Assembly: GCF_033568475.1 (NCBI RefSeq)
Contig: NC_133122.1
Coordinates: forward strand, 152,038,861 to 152,102,860
Reading direction: 5' to 3'
Length of the DNA: 64,000 bases
Source: Henckelia pumila
Taxonomy: Eukaryota; Streptophyta; Magnoliopsida; Lamiales; Gesneriaceae
This document shows positions 45,441-57,665 of the stretch, in pieces. The notes beneath the pieces were generated by a model. That model was not told the origin of the DNA, made no database searches, and saw only the letters and a program-made list of their open reading frames with translations. Within the stretch, counting starts at the first letter, position 1. Each line of letters starts with the position of its first letter. The translations under genes were made by a program, and so were the position numbers.

Positions 45441-47302
45441 TGAAAGAGTAGGTGCCCGGTGAGCCAACTTGTGGCTAAGGGCTTTGATGACTCTTTGTAT
45501 AAACAATCTTTTGTTTAATATAATTTACACTTTTATTAATGGCAATGACTTTATCTTTCTTCATATTGTTATATTGTGATATACTATTGTTGTTTTGATA
45601 AAGACCTTGAATATACTATAGTGTATGTAAGATGTGGTAGAACATGGGGATGTCTATCATGAAACACATCTTATAGTCACTGTATATTCTAAACTGTTCC
45701 TAGTCGATTGAGCCGTCCGATAATAAGGATAAGGATCGCTCGAGTTTGAGACTAGCATTTGCGATGCAGAGTACCACGTTTCATTGGTAAGGAACATGGA
45801 GATGTTCGAAGCATGCAAATGGATATTCATATGATGAATGATTGAACTACCCTATCCGGACTTTCCAAGTGGTTATCACTTATCGAGTGGATAAAGTCCG
45901 CGGTTTTGGTTGTACACCATTAGTCCTTATTACTTGAAACATCATTGAGACTCTATATGCTAGTACTGTGCTTTGACTCGTTTACCGACTCTATTGGGGT
46001 CATCAGGTGTCGGGATTGGGTACAGTTACAACACATATAGGAGTCGATGCTTTGTTGTCAAAGATTCACCACATACTTGCGAGTGTGGATATCCTATGCG
46101 ATCTGAGGAGATATTAGTGTGACGAATCTCTGGCCAGAGTACATGATGTGATTTAAGAAATGGTTTCTTAGTAGCACATGCGATGTCACTATTTGATCTT
46201 CAAGATGTATTGCATAGTTATCGAATCTCGAGCGACTCTCGATACACCAATGGTTGTTGATTCGATCGGGATATATGGATGAAGGGACCGTACTGTACGC
46301 TAACCAAAATCTATTGGTTCTTGTAGGCACTATCAGTGATACCTAGGAAATCATGGGGCGATGTTGCTAGGCGCTCTACCATGATTCGATGGGCAAGTCG
46401 GAAATCGTTGTTCCGAGTCACAAGGAGTTGTGAGCTCACGGCTAGCTGTATCCCTGAACCATTGAGGGTCACACAGAGTAATGGAGTTTTAATCCCCGTT
46501 GAGATAGTTAAATTTAAAGAGTTAAATTTAATGAACAAAGAAGTTGGACTTCTTAATTAAGAGTAAGGGAGTAAGATTTCCTAAAATGACATAGGGATGG
46601 ACATTTTTGGAAACCACTGAATTCGGATTCAGAAAAATTTATCTTGACTTTATAAGGTGCAGAATTGGTTTCTGTGCACATTGGTGAAATCGGTTTATCA
46701 ATCGGAGTCACGATGAATTTTATATTAATTTCTGAACATGCGGGCTTTGCTTGCCGGGCCTGAACTTATGACTAATGGGCCCTAAGCTGTTAGTGGCCTG
46801 CATTATAAATAAGTTATTGCAGTACAGAAATTATAGACAACAGGTCATAATTGAGTCAGGTTTTTCGAAAACCCTAGCCTATTCTCTCAAGTGTGGCCGT
46901 CGCCCCTCCCTTCTCTGCCTGAGAAATTCCGGTCTGTAATTTTGAATTGCAGTCTGGTTTAGCGAATCAAATTCTTTATTCTCATCGTAGAAAACTTCTG
47001 ATAGATTTTCTAGTGCAATCTATCAGAGGGATTAAACCTCTATTCGTGGACCTGATTGAAGAAAGGTTCGGTCATCAGTTCCAGGGAGATACAACAAGAG
47101 CAGAGCAATCTGTTTGGTGTCCATAAATCTAGATTCAAGATTGAAGGTAAAAATTTAATAATCGTTATTTAATTTTTACACACACACATAATTTAATTGT
47201 AAGTTTTGATACCCACACTATGGAATCGTTCCATACAAAAATTTTAAACTTCCGCTACACCGGGTATCAATTCTGATTGATCTGAACGCCGCGTTTCCAA
47301 CA
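45441..47302 (+). repeat. 3' LTR of the young copia
   Basis: Same length as the 5' LTR (1862 bp), ends CCAACA, followed by the duplication caaga. A TATA box lies at 46804-46811. Confidence 0.96.
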
Positions 47303-48023
47303 CAAGAGACGATCTTCGGCTGGTGTGGTGGTCGTGTGCTGGCGGAAGCGTTGGCCAGAATTGCACATGAGAAGGAGGCCGACGGGTTGCAAGGAGAGAA
47401 AGGGGGAGGGGCGGCGGGTGCGGGCTAGGGTTTGTGGTTTGGGTTTATTTTGTGTTGTGTTTTAAGTTTAGGAATATGTGTGTGTATGCATATGTGTATG
47501 TATGTATAAGTATGTGTGTGAGAGATTTAAAAGTGCTACGCACAACTTATAAAAATTTTACTCTTTTTCTTACAACTTTTGGCCTTACTTAACTTTGCAT
47601 GTTCAAAATTCCTAAGTTTGAAAATCCCAAAATTAAAATATTTAGTTGAATTTTACTATTCCGGATTTAAAAATACTAATTTTTAAAAAAATTTAAAAAT
47701 AAGCTCAAGGATGCAATAAAATAAATTTTTGACGTCCGAAAAATCCAAAAATCCACATTTTATCTATTTTCCTCCATTTCTCACAAATATCAACACTTGA
47801 AACGAATTCTAAAAATTTACCGCCAACATCCACCATCAGCGCATGCCGAAAACGGAAGTAACTGTACTAAAGCATCTCAAAGATAATTAACTAAAATATT
47901 TGAGCAACTTAAAATTTAAAGGAATTTAAAGAGACTAAATCCAAGAAATAAAAATAAAAGAAATTATAAATTTTAAAACAAAATTAGGCATGCAATCCAA
48001 GTTTTGGAATTCAAGGCGCTACA
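47303..48023 (-). repeat. gypsy 5' LTR, copy C, part 2
   Basis: Continues the LTR after the copia insertion. The first ~240 bases match 29175-29420 of copy A. It ends in GGCGCTACA (minus strand TGTAGCGCC), the LTR start in element orientation. Confidence 0.85.
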
Positions 48024-48178
48024 GACATTTCCCAATCTGGTTCGATTGAGCAATCTAATTGATTATTTTTCTGAATTTTAACTTCTTCAAGTACTAAGCA
48101 GAGTCGTTGATATTCATTTGCCATATCATGTAGTGCTTCAGTTAACTCTTCTCGTGCGAATCTTTCAAAGTCAAAATC
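48024..48178 (-). pseudogene. host copia gag, middle piece
   Basis: A 155-base island of host gag between two gypsy insertions. It encodes DFERFAREELTEALHDMANE and YQRLCLVLEEVKIQKNNQ, ending at DWEM where the first gypsy inserted. The left target duplicate is gacat (48024-48028); the right edge is aaatc (48174-48178) for the second gypsy. Confidence 0.8.
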
Positions 48179-49753
48179 TCTAGTGACCCTGCATGGAATC
48201 ACCTAGTAACTGGCAACTAATAGCATGCATTAAACTTAATACAGCAAAATACTTAACAGAGTAAAACGTGCGGAAACATAATCCATAAATTACATATCAG
48301 CTTAGTAAAATATATCCAGGCTTAATACTGTAGTGATACAACCATATCGAAAAACTTAAAAGTAAACATTATACAGCTATATCGAATCCTGCTGTATAAT
48401 AAACTCCTCAAGGCTCCTGCTCCCTAGTCCTGCCTTGAACTACCAGCTCCGTCCATCCTGCAACCTGCCCCGTGGAATAGGGTGTCCAAGATAACAACTA
48501 GGACGTGAGCGCTAACGTCCAGTACATAAACATGAGTAAACATATTTATATAGTGCATGCAACATGATGACTGGTAAAGGGTCTGAAAAGTCATCTCAGT
48601 ATCGGCGCCACATGAGTGCTGCCACCGCACGGATCAACCTCTGGGTGCAACCACACTTTTCAAGTACACCAGAGTAGTCAGACATAAATGTCCCCGCCGT
48701 CGCGATACTCTCAGTGACAGACTATCGAGTATAGAGCTGAGCGGCTCTATAAACAGGTATATCAAGGTATAGGCTCAACATGTATATGCACATGACATAT
48801 GAATATAAAAAGTGGTAAATCATATATCATGCCATATAATAATGCCAAATAAATGCAACATATAAACATGTATACTCGCTGGCAATCTCGGTCAATGTGT
48901 ACGTACCTCTAAGCTAGTTCAAGTATAATAGGATCCTAGGTTCCAAGCCTATATTCAGAAGTTCATCGTATCACTACACAAGTTCTATAAGCCTTAACTA
49001 ATTAATAAGTACTCTCAAAACTTAAATAGATTCCCGGACCATACCTTCGTCCGTCGATAGCCCTTTGAAGTCGCTAGTCCCGGATGACTATAAATAACCA
49101 CTCCTTGGTTATTCCAGAACCTCTATTATAACTGATACGGCCCTCAAGTGTATAACTCACACTATATAACTGAAGAAGAAAACTCGGGAATTCGTATTCA
49201 AATTATGACTCCGAAGAGCCTTATTTATAGCCAAAAATCCGTCAGAGTTTGGAGCCTTCGAACTGGGTTCGGACCCTCCGAATCTGCATGTACGACACTT
49301 GTCAAAAATTGCGGATTAGTCATCTAGCATTGCTGTCTGGGGGAGTTCGGAGCCTCCGAACTGGCTGAGTTTGGAGCCTCCTAAGTGCTGGGTTCGGATC
49401 CTCCGAACCCAGATTCGGATGGTCCGAACTTTGTATTTGAGTTCGGATGGTCCGAACTCATTTCGGTGCCTCCGAACTGTTCGAGACCCCCAGGACCCTT
49501 CCTACCATTTTCGGACGTTTCGGAGCTGATTTTCCACTTATTTTTACCAAATAAGGACTCCTTAATCATGTTTTGTCACATTTAAAATTATATGTCATAT
49601 CATAGCATGGAAAGTGAAACTTGGCTATCACCTTTATATGCAGCGATCCCTCTGGTAATTCTGAAGTCCAATTATGCCCTGGAATTGGTTAATTACTAAC
49701 CCTTTATCATGTTTAATATATCATTATCTTAAAATAGAATCTGGGTTACTACA
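48179..49753 (-). repeat. 3' LTR of the chromovirus
   Basis: Aligns with 57666-59241. Its outer terminus is TC instead of TG (48179-48180), a point change. The polypurine tract on the minus strand (AAAGGTGGGGAGAA) abuts it at 49754-49767. It contains the GTTCGGA/TCCGAAC palindrome block at about 49255-49480. Confidence 0.93.
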
Positions 49754-49792
49754 TTCTCCCCACCTTTAGATATTTCATCCGCAAAATAAAAT

Positions 49793-50330
49793 CTAAAGAC
49801 AAATCAAGATAATAATATGAAACATCAAACCATGTTTTATTACAACAACTGTAATTACATCTTTACATGGTAATAAAAAATACACAGCAAACAACTCAGG
49901 ATATTCTGCTCGCATATGGCTCTCGGTTTCCCAAGTTGCTTCTTCAACGCCTCGGCGCTGCCACTGTACCATCACAAGTGGTATAGTCTTGTTCCGAAAA
50001 TTTTTCTCCTTCCTGTCTAGGATACGGAGTGGTCGTTCAACATACGACAGATCTGGCTTTAGCTGAACATCAGTAGATTGAATTACATGTGATTCATCAG
50101 CTATGTACTATCGAAGTAACGACACATGAAAAACATTATGTATACTGGAAAGAGATGGCGGTAACGCCAAACGATAAGCAACATCTCCAATCTTTTCCAG
50201 TATCTGGAAAAGGACCAATGAAACGAGGTGACAACTTGCCTTTCACATCGAATCTCATCACCTTCCTGAAAGGTGATACTCGTAGGAACACATATTCACC
50301 AGGCTCAAACAGAAGTGGCCTGCGGTGAAT
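49793..50330 (-). pseudogene. integrase C-terminus and chromodomain of the chromovirus
   Basis: Reading from 50330: IHRRPLLFEPGEYVFLRVSP, VKGKLSPRFIGPF (the GPY/F module), then after frameshifts RPLRILDRKEKNFRNKTIP and VQWQRRGVEEATWETESHMR. The last is a chromodomain, used by this clade to target chromatin. It continues the integrase that ends at 53578 on the far side of the solo LTR. A TAG is visible where the relative has Q before YVADE. Confidence 0.85.
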
Positions 50331-50335
50331 ATTAG

Positions 50336-53300
50336 TGTAACGCCTAGAATTTTCTCGTGCGTTAACCGTATGCATAATTAGGATAATTAATAATTTAAAT
50401 AGAATAGAATAATAATAATTTTAATTTAGGGTTTAAATGACTTTTATTTATAATGATTATGTGTTTTAAATTTAATTAGGATTTTTAAGAGCCTAAAATA
50501 ATAATTTTTGAGATTTTTTTTATAGGAAAATTTAGGTTTTATATATATAAATATTTTAAAACTCATTTTTTCACCTAATCGGGCTATTTTAAGGATTTTT
50601 ATGACACTTTTAAATTTGAGTTTTCATTAAATCCAAAAATTTAAGATTTTTGGGTCAAAAATCTTGTGTGGGCTAGAGTTTATAATTTTCTTCTTTTTTT
50701 TTGAAGCCCAAAAACAGGGCAGCCCATGAAGTGATTAAAATCCAATCCTTAGCCCTACTTCCCCTCATCTACCTCACGCGATTTCTTTCTGATAACAAGA
50801 CTCCATAGCCATCTCCCTCACTTGCACACACTACACGCAAATCTTCTTCATTTTTCAAGATTTTTACGGTTTAACGATCGCCTCGTCGCCGCCTTCGTTT
50901 TCATACTATTATTTTCGCGTTGAAGGCATGTTAAATTTTTTTTCGTTCCGTTTAGATCATTATAATGCTAGATTATTTTGGGTAAAATCAATGCTTGTTT
51001 TTGTGTGTGGTTTTGGACTCACGGTCTTAGGATTTTTGCACCATGATTTTTCATTTTCTTCGTTTTTACGTTTGGTGTGTTGCACGACTTTTGTATTCTA
51101 TTTTCTTGCGATGGTTCGAGCTGGCTGTTGGGTTGGATCGGCTAGGCTTGGGCTTGTTGAGGGCTGGTCAGCAGGGTTGAGGTTGGACTAGGAAACGGGC
51201 GAACAGGAGGGGGCCGAGCAGCTGGGTTCATGAGCTCGGGTCTGGGATCTTGAGCGTGGCCGAGCCATGCTAGTCATGGATAGGCCGCGGCTGGACCAGG
51301 TAGGACCGGCAGGACCTTGGGGCGGTCCTGCCGGCCAGACTCCAGTCATGCGGGCGGAGCTAGGGTGATCGGCCGAGGGGTAGAGGTGTGACTGAAGGTG
51401 AAGCGTGGGCTTGTGAGAAATCCTTTGGGCCGTGCGTCTGGGCTTGGGAAGCGGTGTTAGTTGGTCTGGGCCTTGGGTCAGAGGTCTGGGTCGGGTTAAA
51501 GTATTGGATCGGGTTGAGTCTTGGTCCATGGGTAGTGAATCAGGTCGGTCAAATAGTTAAGGCCTTAGGTTGCGGATTTGGTTCCAGGTCACTGTTAGTT
51601 TGGGCCGAATAAGTTAATTAGGAGTCCAATTGTTTTAGTTATGAATTGGGCTTGAATAATTTGGGTTCTTATTGGGGTTGAGTATTTAGTTTTAAGGTGA
51701 TTAAATATTATGTTTTCAGGTTTGGAAATTTATTTAAGTTAGTGGGCTCAATTTATTTGGGTTCAATATGATTAATTTGGGCAAGTCCTATTATTAGTGG
51801 GATAGTACAAGTCTTAATGGGTCAAACTTAATTTCAGGGCTTAAGTTATGGGACAACAACTCGAACCAGCAGTGACAAAATTAAATAGTCCGTAAATATA
51901 TATTTAATAGAGGTATATGTCATATTTTGATATGAATATTATTTTTTTATAAAAATAATTAAATATATATTTATGGGCAAAATTTAAAAAAAATGATATT
52001 TTAATTCATGATTCATGCATATATTTTAATGTTAAGTAAATGGCATGTGAAGAAAATAATTTTTGGGAAGTTGACGTGAATTGTGACAATTATGTTCAGG
52101 AGCCTACGAATCCCCGTGTTAAGGTTGGGTGAACCTCTCCGCCGCGTACGCTGGTTATAGATTGATCAATCGCTTATGTTTATGGTCACATTTCACTAAT
52201 ATGACCCACAGTAAAGATTTTATGATTATGTCATGCCATATTTTAGTTATGAAATTATGATATGATTATGTCACGATTTATTATTACGCGTATAATTTTA
52301 CGTTCATGCATGCATTAAAATTCTCAGGTTATTTTTATATGCGTCATGTGCTTGCATGTGGTTTTATTTAGTAGTATTCGTTATGTATATTATAGAGCAT
52401 GCTGGGCCTCTAGGCTCACTAGATCTAAATGGTGCAAGTGAGTTTGATTCAGTAGCTGATGACTTGGTCCCGACTGGTGGCGAGGACCTTTGAGCATCCA
52501 CTGCTAGCTGGCTTGCCCGTGACCATTGCAGTATCTATTTCGCACTTTTATGAGATTATTCTGGGGATTGTATTGAGTTATTTACAGTAGGGGTGGAATC
52601 GGGTCGGGACCCGTCCCGTAACCCCCTTACCCGATTCCCATCCCGATAGGAATTGAGATTTTTTTTCTCCCGATCCCGCACCCGAGATGTGTCGGGACCC
52701 GAATATTTGGGATCCCGAACTTTCGGGATCCGTCGGGTCGGGAGAGGTTAATCCCGAATAATATTTTTTTTTAAAAAAAATTCTATGAAAATATTTTTTT
52801 GAAAAAAATTTATGAAAAAAATCAAACAATTTCTTAATACATTACAAATAAATTAAAATTTCTTTATATATAACAATTAAAAAACTAAAATATTTTTTTA
52901 GTACATTACAAATAAACTAAAACAACTACTTGATTAATAAAAAAACATATAATTATTCATAATAATAAAAAAAATTAAAATAAAAAATTATAACTCAATG
53001 TTAATATTAAAAAATATAAATATAAAAAAAATTATATGGTATATAATTATAAAACATTAATATTAAAACATAAAATTAAAAAAAATTAATTAAAAAATAT
53101 TATTTTTATATTCGGGTCGGGTCGGGAATCCCGTCGGGAAGGGTTGCCTATCCCGATCCCGATCCCGACATTGATCGGATCGGAAAAAATCACGAACACT
53201 CGGGTCAGAAAAAGTTCGGGACGGAAAAAATTCGGGACGGGAACGGGTTGGGAATCGGGACGGGTCGGGATTTTTTAAAAATTTGCCACCCCTAATTTAC

Positions 53301-53580
53301 AGTGCATGTTTGCCACTATATCACTCACGTTATGATTTGACTAATGCTTGATTATTTTAACTAAGTATTTCCGCATTTTTGCGATATCGTATTTCGCGCG
53401 CTTGCATTTCTTTTAAATTATTCAGGCATTTTAAACTGCTCGAGTTCAATCAATTTATTATATATTATATCACGTGGAATAAAATTATTTTTAGTAATGA
53501 CACATATATGTATGGGCATATATGTGGTATTTAAATCTATATTTAAAAAAAAAAATTTCTTCTAGTTTTCGGACGTTTCA
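50336..53580 (+). repeat. solo LTR (3245 bp including a nested element)
   Basis: Bounded by TGTAACGCCTAG and TTTTCGGACGTTTCA and flanked by the exact 5-bp duplication attag (50331-50335, 53581-53585). No internal retroelement sequence lies between the ends, so it is a solo LTR left by recombination. It interrupts the chromovirus integrase between RQASYAN and IHRRPL. It contains a GC-rich stretch (51110-51600) and the hAT-like element at 52588. Confidence 0.9.
52588..53294. mobile_element. hAT-like non-autonomous element (707 bp)
   Basis: Termini are TAGGGGTGG and CCACCCCTA, flanked by the 8-bp duplication atttacag (52580-52587, 53295-53302). Subterminal regions are rich in CGGGTCGGGA / TCCCGACCCG, while the middle is AT-rich. 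No coding capacity. The TAGGGGTGG end and 8-bp duplication are hAT hallmarks. Confidence 0.9.
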
Positions 53581-54495
53581 ATTAGCGTAACTGGCTTGCC
53601 GATCTTGAGCAGCTTTGATCCTCTGCTTGATCAAATCTATCTTGTCTACAATCTGTTGCACCAATTCAGGACCCTCGACTTCATCCCAGAATAATGTAGT
53701 ACGACACCGTCGATCATACAATGCCTCGAAAGGTGCCATATCAATACTACGATGATAACTGTTATTGTAGGCAAATTCGATCAAAGGTAACTGATCCTGC
53801 CAAGATAAGCTAAAATCCATGACAGAAGAACGTAGCATATCCTCCAGCGTACGAATTGTCCGCTCTAACTGCCCATCAGTCTTCGGATGATATGCAGTGC
53901 TCAAACTCAGAGTGGTACCCAAAGCCTGCTGAAAACTACCCCAAAAATGTGAGGTAAATCGCGGGTCTCTATCACTAACTATACTCACTGGAATTCCATG
54001 TAATTACACTATCTCCTGGACATATAAGCGTGACATGCGATCATACGAATACTCCCGGTTGTAAGGAATAAAGTGTGCTGATTTCGTCAAACGGTCAACA
54101 ACGACCCAGATAGCATCACACTGGCATGAAGTCATAGGCAAGTGGGTGACAAAATCCATAGTCACGTGCTCCCACTTCCATTCAGGAATCTCAAGATTCT
54201 GCAGTAATCCACCTTGTCGTCGGTGTTCAGCCTTGACCTATTGACAAACCAAATATCTCGAAACAAATTGATACACACTCCTCTTCATCTCTTTCCACCA
54301 GAATCTAGTTCGCAAGTCCTTATACATTTTCATGCTTCCAGGATGAACTGATAATCGACTCCTGTGAGCTTGAAAAAGAATATCGTTCCTGAGTTTCGCA
54401 ACATCAGGTACAACCACTCGATTAGATAAGCACAATAATCCATCTGCCTGAAAATGGCATCCAGATGTATTAACCCAATTGGCTAGACGTGCCAA
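53578..54495 (-). pseudogene. chromovirus integrase
   Basis: H2C2-type region (HRSRLSVHPGSMKMYKDLRT, ending CQ), then the core: [47 protein letters not shown]. The DDE residues are visible. Nonsense codons at 54240-54238 (TAG after YLVCQ) and near 54003 (before LHGIP) break it. It ends at RQASYAN where the solo LTR inserted. Confidence 0.9.
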
Positions 54496-55379
54496 ACGCT
54501 GAGTCTAACATTAGATATCTGAGCATCTCTGATCCGAGAATACAATGCTGGCTCAGATAGAATAGTATACAATCGAATCTCATTTCTCCCTTTCCTGTGC
54601 TTGAGCGTAAAACTCAATGAACAGCACTCTTGTATCATATGAGATATTTCATTAGTCTGAAGTGCAGACAGTCTCACCTGCCGACTCAAGGCATCAGCAG
54701 TAAGATTAGCAGAACCTGGATGATATTTGATTTCACAATCATAATCTTTCAGAAGATACATCTAGCGTCTCTGTCGCATATTCAACTCCGCCTGAGTGAA
54801 TAAATACTTCAAACTCTTGTGATCCGTGAATATCTCAAATTTCTTGCCATAAAGATAATGCCTCCAAATCTTGAGTGCAAATACAATGGCGGCTAACTCG
54901 AAATCATGTACTGGATAATTATTCTCATGTGTCTTCAACTGTCGAGAAGCATAGGCAATAACATGTCCATGTTGTGTAAGAACACATCCTAACCCCTGAC
55001 CAGAGGCATTAGTATAGACAACATAACCTCCTGATCCAGAAGGTAGAGCTAACACAGGTGCAGTAGTAAGACGTCTACGCAGCTCGTGAAATGACTCCTC
55101 ACACTCCGAGTACCATATGAAGGCAACATCTTTCCGTGTAAGCTGTGTCAAAGGCCTGGCCAACTATGTAAAATTCTCAATGAACCGACGGTAATAACCC
55201 GCTAGACCCAAGAAACTTCGAATCTCAGCAACCGTCGTCGAACGAGACCAGTTTAGCACTGCCTCTATCTTACTTGGATCAACAGATATCCCTTCACTAG
55301 AAATTACATGACCGAGAAATACTATCCGATCAAGCCAGAATTCACACTTGATCAATTTCGCATACAGCTTGTAAAACAA
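54483..55379 (-). pseudogene. chromovirus RT thumb and RNase H
   Basis: [20 protein letters not shown] and [16 protein letters not shown], then RNase H with [15 protein letters not shown] (the catalytic Asp of the usual SDASG is Asn) and [16 protein letters not shown] stops at 55166-55164 and 54764-54762 replace a likely Gln and Trp. The frame differs from the upstream RT (a deletion near 55385) and shifts again near 54490. Confidence 0.88.
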
Positions 55380-56586
55380 TTCTTAGATGTTGTACATGTT
55401 CATCCTTGTCATGAGAATAGACAAGAATATCATCAATGAAGACGATGAATAATCTATCCAGATATTATCGAAATACCTGATTCATCAGATTCATAAAGAC
55501 TGTCGGTGCATTCGTCAAACCGAATGTCATCACCAAAAATTCATAATGTCCGTATCTGGTCCTGAAAGCAGTCGTAGAAATATCTGAGTCTCGTACCCGC
55601 ATCTGGTGGTATCCAGATCTCAAATCTATCTTCGAGTAAACAGAAGTACCCTGTAATTGATCGAACAGATCATCAATCCACGGCAAAGGATACTTATTCT
55701 TGATGGTGACACGATTCAACTGCCAGTAGTCAATACATAATCGCATCGATCCATCCTTCTTCTTGACAAATAAAACAGGTGCTGCCCACGGAGAAACACT
55801 CGGACGAATGTATCCCGTATCAAGCAGATCCTGCAACTGCTGTTTCAATTCCCTCATCTTTGACGATGCTAGACGATGAGGTGCTCGGGATATAGGCGTC
55901 GTTCCTGGTACTAGATCAATACCAAATTCGACCTCTCGAACCGGAGGAAAACCAGGAATCTCATTAGGGAATACATCAGGAAACTTGCTGACAACCGGTA
56001 ACTGATCGATACCCGGACTACTCATGGACATATCAACTGCATAGATGAGGTAGCCCTCCCCACCTGACTCTAAGACATGATATGCATTCAAAGCCAAAAC
56101 AAGTGGCATCGGAGGTCGCATACCCTCTCCATAAAAGTACCAGCTATCACCCTCATCCGGATGAAACTGTACCAGACGCGGATAAAAATCCACAGTAGCG
56201 TGATACAAAGTCAGTATATCTATTCCCAAAATACAATCAAAATCTGTCATCGCTAGAATCATCAGATTAGCAGACAACACGTGACCCTCAAACTATAGAA
56301 GGCAACCCATCACTAGACGCTTATTCACTACCTCCTGCTCCAGCGAAGTAGATACAACTAAATCCATATCTAATGATACATAAGGTAATCTATGTCTCTT
56401 AACAAAACGGCTAGAAATAAAGGAATGCGATACTTCAGTATCAAATAAAACAAGTGCAGGAATACCACATAACAAAAAGGTACCTGCCAACATGCGATCT
56501 CTTCCCTCAGTAGCCTGGTCTTGAGACAGAGCAAACACCTGCCCTTGTGTGTGTGGACGGTAACCAAAAGAACTCTGTGGTTCTGG
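55380..56586 (-). pseudogene. chromovirus protease and reverse transcriptase
   Basis: Protease block ALVLFDTEVSHSFISSRFVK, where the active-site DTG is DTE, then [13 protein letters not shown] follows: [52 protein letters not shown], and the catalytic FIDD in [13 protein letters not shown]. In-frame stops are TAG at 56295-56293 and TAA at 55467-55465. It is in the same frame as gag, as is usual for a single gag-pol ORF. Confidence 0.9.
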
Positions 56587-57555
56587 CTACTGACGTGGAA
56601 AAGTAGAAGCCTGAGATCCAACATGTGATCTTGATCCACTAGCAAAACCCATACGCTGAGGAAAATCTCTCCGCAGATGTTCCTGCTCACCACAAATATA
56701 ACAAGCACCAGTAGCCTTCCGACATGAAGCTGCAGGATGTTTCCCTCCACAGTGGCTGCAAAATTCCTCCTTCTTCTTCTTCTTCTTCCCGAAACAGAAT
56801 GTACCTCGTGAACCACGAGAACCAGATGAAGTAGTAGGAGTATAAGAAGACATAGGTCCAGATTGCACAACAGATTGAGCTCTAGGCTCAAAAGATCCAC
56901 TAGGCTGTCCTGGCATCATCAACTGTGCCCGTCTGTTGCTGGTCTCCACAAGACGGCAACGGTTCACCAAAGTCTCATAAGATGTTGGATCATCACAGAC
57001 GACAACTTGTGAGTAGATATCTTGATTCAAGCCTTGCAGAAAGATATCATACTTGGACGCATCACTGTCACTGATATGAGGACTGAAAGGTAGCAGATCA
57101 AGAAATCGTTGCTGATATTGATCAATAGTCATTGATCCTTGCCTCAGAGTAAGCAACTACATCGATCGTGCCTGGCGAACAGCTGGAGGAAAATATAGTT
57201 TCTGAAACTGCTGATAGAAATCTCCCCAAGTCACCTGTCCTCTCTCAGTACGTGCCTGAGCAGCCTTGGCATCCCACCAAAAACGTGCTTGATCCTCTAG
57301 AACAAATTCTAGAACTTCCAATTTCTGCTCCTCAGTGCAATCGAAAACTTGAAAAGCACTCTCGAGTTTGGACATCCAACTTCTTGCTTGTTCGGGATTC
57401 TCACCTCCCACCGAGGGTTTCGGTCCTACTTGCATGAACTTATTAATAGTGTAGCGACGTCTACCCTCATGAGGACGATACTGATCATCACGATGGCGAT
57501 GATAACGATGATGACCACCTCCCTGGCCAACACTACCGTGACTCTCGTCAGCCAT
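56587..57555 (-). pseudogene. chromovirus gag
   Basis: ATG 57555 opens a gag with a His/Arg-rich N-terminus, the retrotransposon gag domain (EQARSWMSKLESAFQVFDCT, GDFYQQFQKLYFPPAVRQ) and two zinc knuckles: CSHCGGKHPAASC and CYICGEQEHLRRDF. The second ends in Phe where Cys is expected. TAG at 57159-57157 interrupts after RQARSM; reading resumes in the same frame, and TAG at 56589-56587 follows FPRQ. Confidence 0.92.
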
Positions 57556-57645
57556 ATCCTAAAAAGAATTGCACATTAAAATCCCAAATGTGCAAGAATT
57601 ACTCAAGACTAAACTAAATCCCAAGTACTAATTCCCAAAATCTAT

Positions 57646-57661
57646 GCATGCTCTGATACCA
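57646..57661 (-). other. Met-tRNA primer-binding site of the chromovirus
   Basis: The minus strand reads TGGTATCAGAGCATGC four bases after the 5' LTR end. Confidence 0.85.
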
Positions 57662-57665
57662 AAAA

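Larger units (their letters stand above)
37790..47302 (+). mobile_element. young full-length Ty1/copia retrotransposon (9513 bp)
   Basis: Two 1862-bp LTRs (37790-39651, 45441-47302), PBS, a structured leader of about 1.86 kb, a gag-pol region and a polypurine tract, flanked by the 5-bp duplication caaga (37785-37789, 47303-47307). Reading the LTRs against each other by eye gives about 23 mismatches and no net indel, roughly 1.2%, so insertion is recent. The uninterrupted target is preserved at 29175-29179. The polyprotein has one frameshift and an altered integrase catalytic residue, so this copy is probably not autonomous. Confidence 0.96.
26701..48023 (-). mobile_element. Ty3/gypsy element inserted in the host copia gag
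   Basis: Minus-strand order: 5' LTR (48023 down to 35705, interrupted by a copia), PBS, gag, protease, then a second gypsy remnant, then the truncated 3' LTR (29420-26701). Flanking bases are ggcat on the left and gacat (48024-48028) on the right, a 5-bp target duplication with one change. The copia gag reading resumes in phase across the insertion (DWEM to PVEK), which supports the boundaries. RT, RNase H and integrase are missing, probably lost in the deletion joining 29420 to 29421. Confidence 0.8.

Noticed and set aside
50928..51612. Gly/Trp-rich and Pro-rich frames at 50928-51191 and 51188-51612
   Set aside because: GC-rich part of a solo LTR; no domain, no start or splice context.
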